The notes under the pieces: generated by a model
Databases searched by the model: none
What the model was told of the DNA's origin: nothing
Seen by the model: the letters and a program-made list of their open reading frames with translations, nothing else
Made by a program: the position numbers and the translations under genes
From: an uncultured Pelagibacteraceae bacterium
GTDB lineage: Bacteria; Pseudomonadota; Alphaproteobacteria; Pelagibacterales; Pelagibacteraceae
NCBI GenBank assembly: GCA_902619745.1
Contig: CACNFL010000008.1
Span: 1-52,031, forward strand
Reading direction: 5' to 3'
DNA length: 52,031 nt
In this document: positions 1-9,133 of the stretch, in pieces
Layout: every line of letters starts with the position of its first letter
How positions within the stretch are numbered: the first letter of the stretch is position 1

Positions 1-185
1 AAATTGAAAAAAAAACAGGAAAGAAAGAATCTGATGTAATTAAAATTATGCGAAGATCTCTAAAACCATCATCTTTCAGATTATGGAGAAAAAGAGTAAA
101 CCAAAAAAGTATAAAACATCGAAAAAAATTTGAATATTCTAGAAAAGAAATAGCTAGTAAAATTAAAAAAGGTGACTATCTATAG
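1..185 (+). CDS. 3' end of an unrecognised basic protein (partial)
   Basis: An open frame enters from the left edge in the phase beginning at base 3 and stops at TAG 183-185, giving about 60 C-terminal residues. The tail is strongly basic (many Lys and Arg), with the segment SLKPSSFRLWRKR followed by FEYSRKEI and ending KKGDYL. I do not recognise a family from this fragment. It ends three bases before the glutaredoxin ATG, so the two are probably co-transcribed. The 5' part lies outside the window. Confidence 0.6.
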   Translation, partial: IEKKTGKKESDVIKIMRRSLKPSSFRLWRKRVNQKSIKHRKKFEYSRKEIASKIKKGDYL

Positions 186-188
186 TTC

Positions 189-446
189 ATGAAAAAAATT
201 ACCATGTATACAGGTCCGCTATGTAATTATTGTGAGGCTGCAAAAAGATTATTAGCTAGAAATAATGCGCCTTATAATGAAATTGATATTTCAAAAGTTG
301 ATGGAGCAATGGAGGAAATGATTAAAAAAGCTAATGGAAAAAGAACTATTCCACAAATTTTTTTTGATGACCAGCATATTGGTGGTTATGACGAAGTAAG
401 AGCACTAGAAAAAGAAAATAAACTTCAAGATCTTTTAAATAATTAA
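189..446 (+). CDS. grxC: Glutaredoxin 3 (GrxC)
   Basis: This is an 85-residue thioredoxin-fold protein, the usual length for GrxC. It is a small cytoplasmic dithiol oxidoreductase that uses glutathione to reduce disulfides. The active-site pair is C12-N-Y-C15 near the N-terminus, where most members have CPYC. The cis-proline segment TIPQIF and the later GGYDE segment, both used for glutathione binding, are intact. The start is ATG, three bases after the preceding gene. The stop overlaps the converging DUF1479 gene by four bases, leaving no room for a terminator. The family call is secure; the effect of Asn in place of Pro is not known from sequence. Confidence 0.93.
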   Translation: MKKITMYTGPLCNYCEAAKRLLARNNAPYNEIDISKVDGAMEEMIKKANGKRTIPQIFFDDQHIGGYDEVRALEKENKLQDLLNN

Positions 447-1675
447 TTCCATTCTTCTAAAGCTAATTGTTTCTTAGCTAAAGAGCTTAAATCTTTTAAT
501 TTAACTCTATCTTTATATTTAATTTCATAATCCTCAGACGCAAAATCTGGTGGACTCTTTCCTTCTAAAAATTTTTTTGATTGTTTTACCGTATAATCTA
601 GATTTTTTTTACAATAAGGTGTTGCACCAACGTAAACAACATTTGAATAATTTTTTCCTGAATGCTTGTCTTCAACAGCATGAACAACATCTGGATGCCA
701 CCAAACAGTGTCACCCGGCTTCATTTTTGGAATTGAAACTAAACCTTTTAACAGTAATGAATGATAATCTTTATTTACTGATAAAGCTCTACCAAGTTTT
801 GATCCGCACAATTCATTTTCTTCAACATCATCTAGTAATGCTCTGGTTAAAATATAAGCAATTCCTTTAGCAATTGGTATTAATTGTAAAGTTCCGTCAC
901 TTGGTCCTTGCTCTGTTAAAGCAGTCCATCCTTGAAATGTTCTAAATACATGTGCAACCGCAGGAGACTCGAATTCTATTGTTCTATCTCTATACTTTGC
1001 ATCAAATGGATTATATTTTTCAAAGTTGTCAGAAAAAATATCTCTATAAATTTTTTGATAATAACTGTCGGTCCATCTTTCAATTGATCCAGCATCACAA
1101 TGAGGAGAAAGCCCCAAAGTATCATCCCCTGGCTCTCTTCTTCTTACTCTATCTGCATAAGATAATTCTTTATTTGGATCAAAAACTTTATATTCAGAGT
1201 TTTCATAAATCCAAAGATTATTAAGCCATTTTTTTACTTTAGCCATTTGCTCTGAGTGTCTTATTTCTATTTGTGCTTTAGACCAATAAAGGCCGTATAT
1301 TTGGGGTTTACCTGATTTAAGATCACTAAAATATTTATCTAGATCAGCTTTCTTCTTCTGATCATCGTAATAATTATTTTCATCAATATACTTCTCTAAT
1401 TCTAAATTTAAATTTTCAATAAATTTATCTTCAAAAACATCTCGGATTATTACACAGCCTCTTTTTTGTATATCTTCTATTACCTTTGTTTTTTTTTGAT
1501 TTATCTCATTAATACTAATTTCTGGAATTATAGATTTATTGTTTTTTTTGAGATTTAATATTTCTTGTATTTCAGTTTCTATGAACTTTTCAATTTTGGC
1601 GAAATTTTCTTTATAATTTATTGAGTGATTTCTTAGCTCTTCTTTAACTTTCTCAATATCGATATTTTCAAACAT
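443..1675 (-). CDS. DUF1479 (YbiU-like) putative non-heme iron oxygenase
   Basis: This 410-residue protein matches the DUF1479 / E. coli YbiU family, regarded as jelly-roll proteins related to Fe(II)/2-oxoglutarate dioxygenases. Visible marks are the segment HCDAGSIERW, whose His-x-Asp is a candidate iron-binding pair, and a late GDTVWWHPDVVHAVED with candidate distal His, followed by VYVGATPYC. The N-terminal 60 residues are charged and probably helical. The substrate is unknown. The gene is last in the minus-strand run and lies five bases after msrB, with ATG at 1673-1675. Its end overlaps grxC by four bases. The family call is firm; the enzymatic role is inference. Confidence 0.85.
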   Translation of the reverse strand: MFENIDIEKVKEELRNHSINYKENFAKIEKFIETEIQEILNLKKNNKSIIPEISINEINQKKTKVIEDIQKRGCVIIRDVFEDKFIENLNLELEKYIDENNYYDDQKKKADLDKYFSDLKSGKPQIYGLYWSKAQIEIRHSEQMAKVKKWLNNLWIYENSEYKVFDPNKELSYADRVRRREPGDDTLGLSPHCDAGSIERWTDSYYQKIYRDIFSDNFEKYNPFDAKYRDRTIEFESPAVAHVFRTFQGWTALTEQGPSDGTLQLIPIAKGIAYILTRALLDDVEENELCGSKLGRALSVNKDYHSLLLKGLVSIPKMKPGDTVWWHPDVVHAVEDKHSGKNYSNVVYVGATPYCKKNLDYTVKQSKKFLEGKSPPDFASEDYEIKYKDRVKLKDLSSLAKKQLALEEWN

Positions 1676-1680
1676 TAAAT

Positions 1681-2055
1681 TTAGCTCTTAGGTTTAAAAA
1701 CTAAACATACCCCATTGTTACAAAATCGTTTTCCTGTAGGCTCAGGTCCATCATCGAATATATGCCCATGATGGCCTCCACATTTTTTACAATGATATTC
1801 AGTTCTTGCATAACCTATGTGGTGATCTGTTTTGGTTTCAAATACGTCAGGCAAAGATTCATAAAAGGAAGGCCAGCCTGATCCACTCTCATATTTTGTT
1901 TTTGAATCAAATAATTTTTCACCACAGTTTGCACAATGAAAACTTCCCTCCCTTTTTTCGTGATTAAGTTCACTTGATCCAGCACGTTCAGTACCTTCCT
2001 CAAATAAAATTAATTTTTGCTCAGCAGTTAAATTTGGATTTATTTTTTTCGTCAT
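1681..2055 (-). CDS. msrB: Peptide-methionine (R)-S-oxide reductase MsrB
   Basis: A 124-residue MsrB that reduces methionine-R-sulfoxide in proteins. Two CxxC pairs (C41-A-N-C44 and C89-K-K-C92) form the structural zinc site. The segment YESGSGWPSF and the catalytic RFCNNG (C112, in the R-x-C-x-N context) are present. C117 follows five residues later, where many homologues have Ser or Ala. There is no signal peptide, so it is cytoplasmic. ATG at 2053-2055 overlaps the TGA of the upstream hydrolase gene by four bases (ATGA), indicating translational coupling. Confidence 0.95.
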   Translation of the reverse strand: MTKKINPNLTAEQKLILFEEGTERAGSSELNHEKREGSFHCANCGEKLFDSKTKYESGSGWPSFYESLPDVFETKTDHHIGYARTEYHCKKCGGHHGHIFDDGPEPTGKRFCNNGVCLVFKPKS

Positions 2056-2951
2056 GATCCTATATATTTAGCACAAGATTGATGTAACATTGAATGTAAT
2101 TCAACAAGTTTATTAAAATCTTTATTATAACCACCACCCAAAACTCCACAAAATGGTATTCGTCTAGAAAAAAAGTTTTCTACCACAAGTTCATCTCTTA
2201 ATTGAATACCCTCATCAGAGATTTTTAATTTTCCTAATCGGTCATTAAAATGAATATCTACGCCAGCAATATAAAAAACAAAATCAAAATTTTCTTGATT
2301 TAACTCATTTAAATAATGTTTAAGTGTTTTGATATAAGCATCATCCTCTAAATTATCCTCAAGTTCTACATCTAAATTGCTATTTGATTTTTTTGCTGGA
2401 TAATTGGTTTTTGAATGCATACTAAATGTAAAAACACTTCTATTATCTTTAAAAATTTCAGAATTACCATTTCCTTGATGAACATCTAAATCAACGATTA
2501 AAATTTTATTAGCTAGACCTCTATTAAGTAAATAATGTGACGCAACTGCAACATCATTAAATACACAATAACCTGCACCTCCATCATAACTTGCGTGGTG
2601 GCTGCCACCTGCAGTATTACATGAGATACCATAACTTATTGCAAGTTTAGATGCTAGCACAGTTCCACCTGTAGCAACTAAAGATCTTTGCACAACACTA
2701 TCTACAAGTGGAAATCCAATTTTTTTTACTCCCTCTTTACTTAAAGTTTTGTTTTGAATATCTAAAATATAATTTTTTGAATGTGCATAACTTAATGTTT
2801 CAAATGAACAGGCTGAAGGTTTATGAAATTTTTTTACTATTTTATTTTGGATCAAGTAGTTTGCTAATTCTCCAAATTTATTAATAGGAAATTTATGATC
2901 ATCACCAATTTTAGCAAAATAATCCTTGTGATTAACAACGGGTAGCTCCAT
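2052..2951 (-). CDS. Histone deacetylase-like / acetylpolyamine amidohydrolase family hydrolase
   Basis: A 299-residue zinc hydrolase of the arginase/deacetylase fold. H118-H119 (in SHHASYDGGAGYC) is the catalytic His pair. D156-x-H158 (in VDLDVHQGNGN) and D232 (in GVDIHFNDRLG) are the zinc ligands. Bacterial relatives deacetylate acetylated polyamines, acetoin-linked proteins or other N-acetyl compounds, and the substrate here cannot be read from sequence. The gene sits three bases after the D-2-hydroxyacid dehydrogenase and overlaps msrB by four bases, inside a run with a D-amino-acid dehydrogenase. A small-molecule N-acetyl substrate is therefore plausible, but this is inference. Confidence 0.9.
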   Translation of the reverse strand: MELPVVNHKDYFAKIGDDHKFPINKFGELANYLIQNKIVKKFHKPSACSFETLSYAHSKNYILDIQNKTLSKEGVKKIGFPLVDSVVQRSLVATGGTVLASKLAISYGISCNTAGGSHHASYDGGAGYCVFNDVAVASHYLLNRGLANKILIVDLDVHQGNGNSEIFKDNRSVFTFSMHSKTNYPAKKSNSNLDVELEDNLEDDAYIKTLKHYLNELNQENFDFVFYIAGVDIHFNDRLGKLKISDEGIQLRDELVVENFFSRRIPFCGVLGGGYNKDFNKLVELHSMLHQSCAKYIGS

Positions 2952-2954
2952 TTT

Positions 2955-3905
2955 TTACTCCAGAACTCTGATAGGCTTTCCATTTACACAAGCCTCTAAT
3001 CCCTCAACCATTTGATTATAAAAAATACTATAATTTTCTGCTGTAACATAACCAATGTGTGGAGTAAGCAATGCATTTGGTAAAAATCTAAGTTTATTAT
3101 TTTCAGGTAAAGGTTCTTTTTCATATACATCAATTCCTGCACCAGCAATTACATTAGTTGATAAAGCAATAATTAAATCATCCTCATTTACAATAGGTCC
3201 ACGAGATGTGTTTATCAAAAAAGCTGTTTTTTTCATTTTATCTAATTCTTTTAAAGTAATGCAGTCTTTGTATCTTTCACCTCCCTGAACATGAATTGAA
3301 AGAACATCAGAATTTGTAATTAAATCTTCTTTACTGCAAGGTAGTACGTCTAATTCTTTACACTTATCTAAGTTAAGATTTTCACTCCAGGCCATAACTT
3401 GCATACCAAAAGCTTTTCCGATTTTAGCGACTTCGCTACCTACCCTGCCTAATCCAATTAAACCTAAAATTTTTCCCTTTAATTCTACACCTATAGTTGT
3501 TTGCCAATATCCTTGATACATATTATCGAATTCTTCTTTAAAGTTTCTAGCCAAGCCAAGAATTAATGCCCAAGTTAATTCAGGTGTTGGGTTAATATTT
3601 ATATCTGTTCCACAAACTATAATTTTTCTTTTCTTAGCAGCTTCTAAATCAATAGATCTATTACGTAATCCACTTGTGATTACAAATTTTAAATCATTTA
3701 AATTATCAATTAAATTTTTTGTGATTGGGGTTCTTTCTCTCATTATTAACAAAGCTTCAAAATCAGCTAATTGATCAATTGCATCTGCTTCATCTAAAAA
3801 AGGTTCGCTAAAAATCTTAAATTCATATTTTCCAGATAGTTTTTCTAAATCTACAAATTGTTGAGCAACATTTTGATAATCATCTAATATAGCGACTTTA
3901 AGCAT
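2955..3905 (-). CDS. D-isomer-specific 2-hydroxyacid dehydrogenase
   Basis: A 316-residue NAD(P)-dependent dehydrogenase of the phosphoglycerate dehydrogenase-like superfamily. The dinucleotide-binding loop GLIGLGRVGSEVAK is central. The INTSRGPIVNEDDL segment carries the conserved Arg region, a Glu lies in VYEKEPLP, and the catalytic His is in LTPHIGY. It reduces a 2-keto acid to a D-2-hydroxyacid or does the reverse. The substrate is not determinable; the family includes glyoxylate/hydroxypyruvate reductases and D-3-phosphoglycerate dehydrogenase, but there is no C-terminal ACT domain. The 5' end overlaps the exporter gene by eight bases. Next to a D-amino-acid dehydrogenase, it could process the 2-keto acid product (inference). 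Confidence 0.9.
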   Translation of the reverse strand: MLKVAILDDYQNVAQQFVDLEKLSGKYEFKIFSEPFLDEADAIDQLADFEALLIMRERTPITKNLIDNLNDLKFVITSGLRNRSIDLEAAKKRKIIVCGTDININPTPELTWALILGLARNFKEEFDNMYQGYWQTTIGVELKGKILGLIGLGRVGSEVAKIGKAFGMQVMAWSENLNLDKCKELDVLPCSKEDLITNSDVLSIHVQGGERYKDCITLKELDKMKKTAFLINTSRGPIVNEDDLIIALSTNVIAGAGIDVYEKEPLPENNKLRFLPNALLTPHIGYVTAENYSIFYNQMVEGLEACVNGKPIRVLE

Positions 3906-4800
3906 TTTTAACTTTCTTATTTGATAACAATATTCCTGTAATAATAAAACAAGCGCCTAAAATATGATAAAACATAAATTTTTCACTAAAAAAAATCATC
4001 GCCATTATTGCGCTCAAAATTGGCATTAGGTGTAAAAAAACACCAGATCGATTAGCACCAATCATAGATATTCCTTTTATCCATAAAATAAAAGATGCCA
4101 AACCTGGAAACAAAACTACATAAGATAGAATTAAAATAAAAGGTAATTCTAAATTAATCCTAAAGCCAATTTGATATTCAATAAAATAAACTGGTATCAA
4201 AAATATTAAACCAAAAGTAATTACTACTTGAAGTAATGAAATTTGAGTTAACTCATATTGTTTTCCCTTTAATAATGTTGAATATAATGCCCATGAAAAC
4301 ATTGCTATCACCATTGTAATATCACCTTTATTGAAATCTAAATTTTTTAATATTTCCAAATTTGCTTTTGTAATAATCACAATTACACCAGCAAAAGAAA
4401 ACACTACCCCTATAATTTGAAAAATATTTGTCTTTTCAATTTTTAAAATTGAAGAAAACAACATGATCATCACAGGTATAGTTGAAATCATCAAAACTCC
4501 ACTAATCACCTGAGTAAAATTTAATGAATAATAAACAATTGAATTAAATACCGTTATACTAGTAACTCCCAAAACAATAAAAAGTTTATAGTTTTTAATT
4601 ATATAGTTTCTTTTCTCTAATATTTCAGGAATTGTAAAAGGTGCTAAAATTAACCAAGCAAAAAGCCATCGATAAAAATTTAACGAAAAAGGAGGAACCT
4701 CATAAAAACTTGCAAGTTTACCTACTACAAAATTTCCTGCCCAAAAAGTTACCGTTAAAAATAGATATAAATAAGCTAAAAAATTGTTATCTTTAGTCAC
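3898..4800 (-). CDS. EamA/DMT-family membrane transporter
   Basis: This 300-residue inner-membrane protein has about ten hydrophobic helices arranged as two EamA repeats. It shows the first-helix pattern TFWAGNFVVGKLA and repeat-end sequences such as FSFAGVIVIITKA and GACFIITGILLS. Members of this family export metabolites or amino acids, or take up small solutes; the substrate is not readable. Translation starts at GTG (4798-4800), immediately after the dadA stop with no gap. No nearby ATG precedes the first helix, so GTG is the natural start. It overlaps the following dehydrogenase by eight bases. Confidence 0.87.
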   Translation of the reverse strand: MTKDNNFLAYLYLFLTVTFWAGNFVVGKLASFYEVPPFSLNFYRWLFAWLILAPFTIPEILEKRNYIIKNYKLFIVLGVTSITVFNSIVYYSLNFTQVISGVLMISTIPVMIMLFSSILKIEKTNIFQIIGVVFSFAGVIVIITKANLEILKNLDFNKGDITMVIAMFSWALYSTLLKGKQYELTQISLLQVVITFGLIFLIPVYFIEYQIGFRINLELPFILILSYVVLFPGLASFILWIKGISMIGANRSGVFLHLMPILSAIMAMIFFSEKFMFYHILGACFIITGILLSNKKVKNA

Positions 4801-6042
4801 TTAACTAAATCTAAGCGAACTATAAGGTTTTAAATCTAAATTTGTATTTTCGTTCGCTATCATCCCTGAAACAATCTTTCCAGAAATTGGACCTAAAGTC
4901 CATCCTAAATGATGATGCCCAAAACAATAATAAATATTTTTGTAATTTTTTGATTGCCCCATAACAGGTAAAAAATCTGGTAAAGTTGGTCTAAATCCTA
5001 GCCACTCATCCTCATGCTCAGGTAAATCACCAAGCATATATTTTGCATTATTTATCAAATTTTTAACTCTTGGTTTAGATAATGGATTATCTAATCCACC
5101 AAATTCTACAGTTCCAACAACTCTTAAACCTTGTTCCATCGGTGTAATTCCAAATCCACGGTTGGAAAATATGACGGGTCTACTTAATAAATGATCACAA
5201 TTTTTAAAATGAACATGATATCCACGCTCTGTATCTAAGGGTATTTTTTCACCAAGATTATCTGTTAATTTTTTTGAAAAAGCTCCACAAGCTATTACTG
5301 CTTTATCAAAAACATAACTTTGAGTTTCAGTTTTAAAAACTGGTTTTTCTTCATCAAAACTAATATCTTTAATATTTACTTTATTAAATTTTCCACCTTT
5401 TTTTATAAATAAATCAAATAGTTTTAAAAGAATTCTTTTCGGATTTCTTGCATGTCTTGCATAAGGATAATATACGCCAGCATGGTAAAATGGTTTAATA
5501 TGTGGTTCAAGATCGTGTATTTCAGCTTTGGTAACTAATTGTTGTTCAACACCCAACTCTTCTCTTACTTTAATTTCTAATTCTCTACTTTTTAAATCTT
5601 TATCGTTCCATATATAAAGAATTCCTTTGTTTTCAACCAAACCTTCCAAGTCTACCTCCTCAAATAATTCATCATATGCAGGTAAAGCTAGATCTAAAAT
5701 TTGATGCATATTTTTAGCAGTATGCATCATCTTAGTTTTAGTTGTATTCATTATAAATTTTATAAACCAAGGAATCATTTTGGGAACATAATTCCATTTT
5801 AAAGCAAGTGGACCTGAAGAACTAAGCAACATAGCTGGGACATCTGCTAAAACATCAGTTCTGTTTAAAGAAAGAGATGCGTAAGGTGAAAAATGACCTG
5901 CATTACCATAAGACGCAGCTTGGCTACCTGGGTTGTCTCTGTCAAAGATAGTTACATTGAAACCTTTTTTTTGAAGAAACAAAGCATTAGATACACCTTG
6001 AATTCCTGCTCCAACTATTCCTACTTTAACATTTTTATTCAT
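4801..6042 (-). CDS. dadA: D-amino-acid dehydrogenase (DadA-like FAD oxidoreductase)
   Basis: This is a DAO-fold flavoenzyme of about 413 residues. The N-terminal dinucleotide motif GIVGAGIQGVSNAL is followed by the FAD segment NPGSQAASYGNAGHFSPY. The C-terminal half has GFRPTLPDFLPVMGQS and GHHHLGWTLGP, typical of DadA and related membrane-associated dehydrogenases. It oxidises a D-amino acid to a 2-keto acid, passing electrons to the respiratory chain. The longest frame begins at a TTG at 6057, but I prefer ATG 6040-6042 because it places five fewer non-conserved residues before the motif. It follows rodA by 43 bases. Assignment to D-alanine specifically is not secure. Confidence 0.85.
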   Translation of the reverse strand: MNKNVKVGIVGAGIQGVSNALFLQKKGFNVTIFDRDNPGSQAASYGNAGHFSPYASLSLNRTDVLADVPAMLLSSSGPLALKWNYVPKMIPWFIKFIMNTTKTKMMHTAKNMHQILDLALPAYDELFEEVDLEGLVENKGILYIWNDKDLKSRELEIKVREELGVEQQLVTKAEIHDLEPHIKPFYHAGVYYPYARHARNPKRILLKLFDLFIKKGGKFNKVNIKDISFDEEKPVFKTETQSYVFDKAVIACGAFSKKLTDNLGEKIPLDTERGYHVHFKNCDHLLSRPVIFSNRGFGITPMEQGLRVVGTVEFGGLDNPLSKPRVKNLINNAKYMLGDLPEHEDEWLGFRPTLPDFLPVMGQSKNYKNIYYCFGHHHLGWTLGPISGKIVSGMIANENTNLDLKPYSSLRFS

Positions 6043-6085
6043 AAGATTGTTATACAATTAAAAATTAAATTAAGAGAGTGACAAA

Positions 6086-7210
6086 TTATGCAATCATTTG
6101 TTTATGATTTATTTTTGCACTCAATACTATACCAAATCCAATCATAGTGGCTAACATTGAGGAACCTCCATACGACATGATGGGTAATGGAGAACCAACT
6201 ATAGGTAGCAGACCCAAAACCATAGATAAATTTACTACAATATAAATAAAAATTGCAAAAGCATAACCAAAACAAAAAAGTCTAGCAAAATTGCTTCTCG
6301 AAATTGCTCCTATTCTTAGAATTCTAAAAATTATTATTGAGTATAATATTAAAAGACCAACTGAGCCTATAAAACCAAATTCTTCTGAAAATAAAGTGAA
6401 TATAAAATCTGTATGTTTTTCAGGTAAAAAATCCAAGTAGCTTTGAGTTCCTTTTAAAAAACCTTTTCCATTGAGGCCACCTGAACCAATAGCTATTTTT
6501 GACTGTATAATTTGATATCCAGCACCCAAAGGATCTCTATCTGGATCTAAAAAAGTTAATATTCTTAGTTTTTGATATGGTTTAAGAAATGAGATTATAA
6601 ATGGGAGCGAAATTAAAAAAGTAATAAATGAATATATAAAATATTTAATTCTCATGCCTCCTAACCACAAAATAATTAATCCGCTTAAAGCAATTAATAT
6701 TGAAGTACCAAGATCGGGTTGAGAAATTACAAAAATTATTGGAATTATTATAATAGATAACACAATAATTATACTGGTAAATGAATTAACATTTTCTATT
6801 TTTATTCTATGAAAATATTTTGCAAGACACATTATGATTGCTATTTTCATAAGTTCCGACGGTTGCAGAACAAATAAATAAAGGTCCATCCATCTTTGTG
6901 AACCAGAGGATTTTATTCCAAAAAATGAGACATAAATTAATAAAAGTATTACTATAAAGTAGATTATATAAGAAAAGTTATGCCAAAATTTTATGTTAAA
7001 TAAAGCCACAAAAATCATTAAGGGGAAAAAAACTGCAAGTTTTACAAAATGATTTTTTGTATGAAAAAGTATTTCACCACCATCTGTAGAATACATAACA
7101 AAAACACTTAATACAGAAAGAAGGATTACAGAAATCAATAGTATATAATCTAAGTTTTTTATTTTTTGAAATAATGTAATCTCATTACTCAATCTATCGT
7201 GCTGAAACAT
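6086..7210 (-). CDS. rodA: Rod-shape SEDS glycosyltransferase RodA
   Basis: This 374-residue protein has about ten membrane helices and belongs to the SEDS family. It polymerises glycan strands from lipid II together with PBP2 during cell elongation. Visible SEDS marks are GSQRWMDLYLFVLQPSE, LISQPDLGTSI, the long loop with KIAIGSGGLNGKGFLKGTQ and LPEKHTDFIF, and the end region LPIVGSPLPIMSYGGSS. ATG at 7208-7210 directly abuts the mrdA stop with no spacer, so the two partners are translationally linked. It is the last of the elongasome genes in this run. Confidence 0.96.
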   Translation of the reverse strand: MFQHDRLSNEITLFQKIKNLDYILLISVILLSVLSVFVMYSTDGGEILFHTKNHFVKLAVFFPLMIFVALFNIKFWHNFSYIIYFIVILLLIYVSFFGIKSSGSQRWMDLYLFVLQPSELMKIAIIMCLAKYFHRIKIENVNSFTSIIIVLSIIIIPIIFVISQPDLGTSILIALSGLIILWLGGMRIKYFIYSFITFLISLPFIISFLKPYQKLRILTFLDPDRDPLGAGYQIIQSKIAIGSGGLNGKGFLKGTQSYLDFLPEKHTDFIFTLFSEEFGFIGSVGLLILYSIIIFRILRIGAISRSNFARLFCFGYAFAIFIYIVVNLSMVLGLLPIVGSPLPIMSYGGSSMLATMIGFGIVLSAKINHKQMIA

Positions 7211-9133
7211 TTAAACGGTAATCCTCTCAAAATTTGATTGTTTATTTCTTAAATCATGTCTGTCGATGATTAATTTAAATAATTTTTTTGCAATTGGTGC
7301 TGCCGCCTTACTTCCTGAACCACCATGCTCAACAATTATACTAAGCGCATATCTCGGGTTAACATATGGGCCATACGCAACATACAAAGCATGATCTCTA
7401 TCTTTGTATGGTATTTGCTCTAATTCTAAATCCAATTCCCTCTCTCTTTTGCTAATTCTCTTGACCTGGGCTGTTCCAGTTTTTCCTGCAAATTGATATT
7501 TAGGGTCATCAATTCTTGATTTATAAGAAGTTCCAAATCTTTCATTGGTCGAAGCAAACATTGCTTCTTGAACAATCTTAATATTTCTTTGGTTTTTAAA
7601 TAACTTTTTGTCTAACAATTCTTCTGATTCGGTATCAAATAATAATCCGCTTTCCATTGATTGTTTTGCATCTTCATAAGAGATTGGATTACTATCCACT
7701 ATTATTTTCGGTTTTACAGCAAAGCCTCCATTTGCAATTTGTGCAGTCATCATACAAAGTTGTAAAGGAGTTGTTTGTGTATAGCCTTGACCAATACCTG
7801 TTATTAAGGTCTCTCCTAATACCCAGCCTTTACCAAGATTGTTTTTTTTCCATTTTGTATTTGGAAATAATCCTTTTTTTTCATTATCAAAATAATCTCC
7901 AAGAACTTTTTTACCTAAGCCAAACTTTTCAGCTGTAATGTTTAATCTATCAACACCTAATAACCTAGCAACCTCATAAAAATATGTATCACAAGATTGT
8001 TTCATTGCATTTTTTAAACTAACCCAGCCATGTCCCTTTTCCTTCCAACAGTGAAATGTTTGTCCATATAACTCTATTTTTCCTGTGCATTTAACTTTAA
8101 ACTTTGTATCTATTACTTTGTTTTCTAAAGCTGAAAGCGCAACGATAGGTTTTATTGTTGAACCTGGTGAGTAAAGGCCCGAAAGAGTTTTGTTTATTAG
8201 TGGTTTTAATGGATTATTTCTAATTAATTGCCACTCATCTTGACTTATTCCGAATAAAAATAAATTTGGATTATAAGATGGAGATGAATACATTGCTATT
8301 ATATCTCCAGTATAGATATCCATTACACTTATAGATCCTGCTTTTTCATTTAACAATTTCCCACAAGCTTTTTGTATTTCTGTGTCTACAGTTAAACGTA
8401 TTTTTGATCCTTGCTCACCTTTTTGATGCTCGAGTTGATTAATTCTTTTACCGTAAGCATTTACTTCATATCTTTGAATGGCATTTGTTCCAATTAAATG
8501 ATTTTCAAGTCTTTTCTCTAAGCCCAGTTTTCCAATTTTCATTCCTGGTACAAATCTCTCTTGGATAATTTCATTTTCTAAAATTTCTTGTTCATTTGGT
8601 TGACTCACATATCCAAGAACATGTGTGTATACATCATTAAATGGATAATTTCTGGAGATTGTCATTACTGGCTTAATACCAACAAGATCGTATAAATAAT
8701 TATTAATTTTTACAAATTGACTCCAGCTTAAGTTTTCAGAAACAATAATACTATCCCACGGTTTTAGCTCTGCTTTTAATTTATTTATTCTTGCAATTCT
8801 TTTGTCACTTAGATTTAAAAGATTTTTCAATCTAACTAGTAAATAATTAAAATTCTCAACTTGTTCTGGAATTATATGTAATTGATAAACTTTTAAATTC
8901 CCTGCAATTACATTTCCAAAATAATCAACAATATTTCCCCTTGTAGGTGGGAGTTTCCATTCTCTAATTCTATTCTTGTCTGAAAGAGTAAGATATTTTT
9001 TATTTTCGTTTATTTGAAGAGAAAACAAACGAGCAACGATACCAACAAAAACTATTACTTTTGCTGCTCCGATTATGAACATCCTTCTATTAATTACATC
9101 TGTTTTTCTTATTCCTGAATTAGATTTAATCAT
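7211..9133 (-). CDS. mrdA: Penicillin-binding protein 2 (MrdA), peptidoglycan transpeptidase
   Basis: This 640-residue class B PBP has one N-terminal membrane anchor (about residues 18-40). A dimerisation domain beginning PPTRGNIVDYFG follows, then the transpeptidase domain. The catalytic motifs are S325-T-I-K328, S380-C-D382 in the SxN position (Asp is common in PBP2) and K551-T-G. It cross-links peptidoglycan for elongation with RodA. ATG at 9131-9133 lies within the 3' end of mreD (eight-base overlap). The order mreB-mreC-mreD-mrdA-rodA is the classical elongasome cluster. Confidence 0.97.
   Translation of the reverse strand: MIKSNSGIRKTDVINRRMFIIGAAKVIVFVGIVARLFSLQINENKKYLTLSDKNRIREWKLPPTRGNIVDYFGNVIAGNLKVYQLHIIPEQVENFNYLLVRLKNLLNLSDKRIARINKLKAELKPWDSIIVSENLSWSQFVKINNYLYDLVGIKPVMTISRNYPFNDVYTHVLGYVSQPNEQEILENEIIQERFVPGMKIGKLGLEKRLENHLIGTNAIQRYEVNAYGKRINQLEHQKGEQGSKIRLTVDTEIQKACGKLLNEKAGSISVMDIYTGDIIAMYSSPSYNPNLFLFGISQDEWQLIRNNPLKPLINKTLSGLYSPGSTIKPIVALSALENKVIDTKFKVKCTGKIELYGQTFHCWKEKGHGWVSLKNAMKQSCDTYFYEVARLLGVDRLNITAEKFGLGKKVLGDYFDNEKKGLFPNTKWKKNNLGKGWVLGETLITGIGQGYTQTTPLQLCMMTAQIANGGFAVKPKIIVDSNPISYEDAKQSMESGLLFDTESEELLDKKLFKNQRNIKIVQEAMFASTNERFGTSYKSRIDDPKYQFAGKTGTAQVKRISKRERELDLELEQIPYKDRDHALYVAYGPYVNPRYALSIIVEHGGSGSKAAAPIAKKLFKLIIDRHDLRNKQSNFERITV

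Noticed and set aside
550..870. Open frames on the strand opposite DUF1479, mrdA, dxs and other genes
   Set aside because: They have no start context, no family features, and mirror the codon pattern of the real genes. They are reading-frame shadows.
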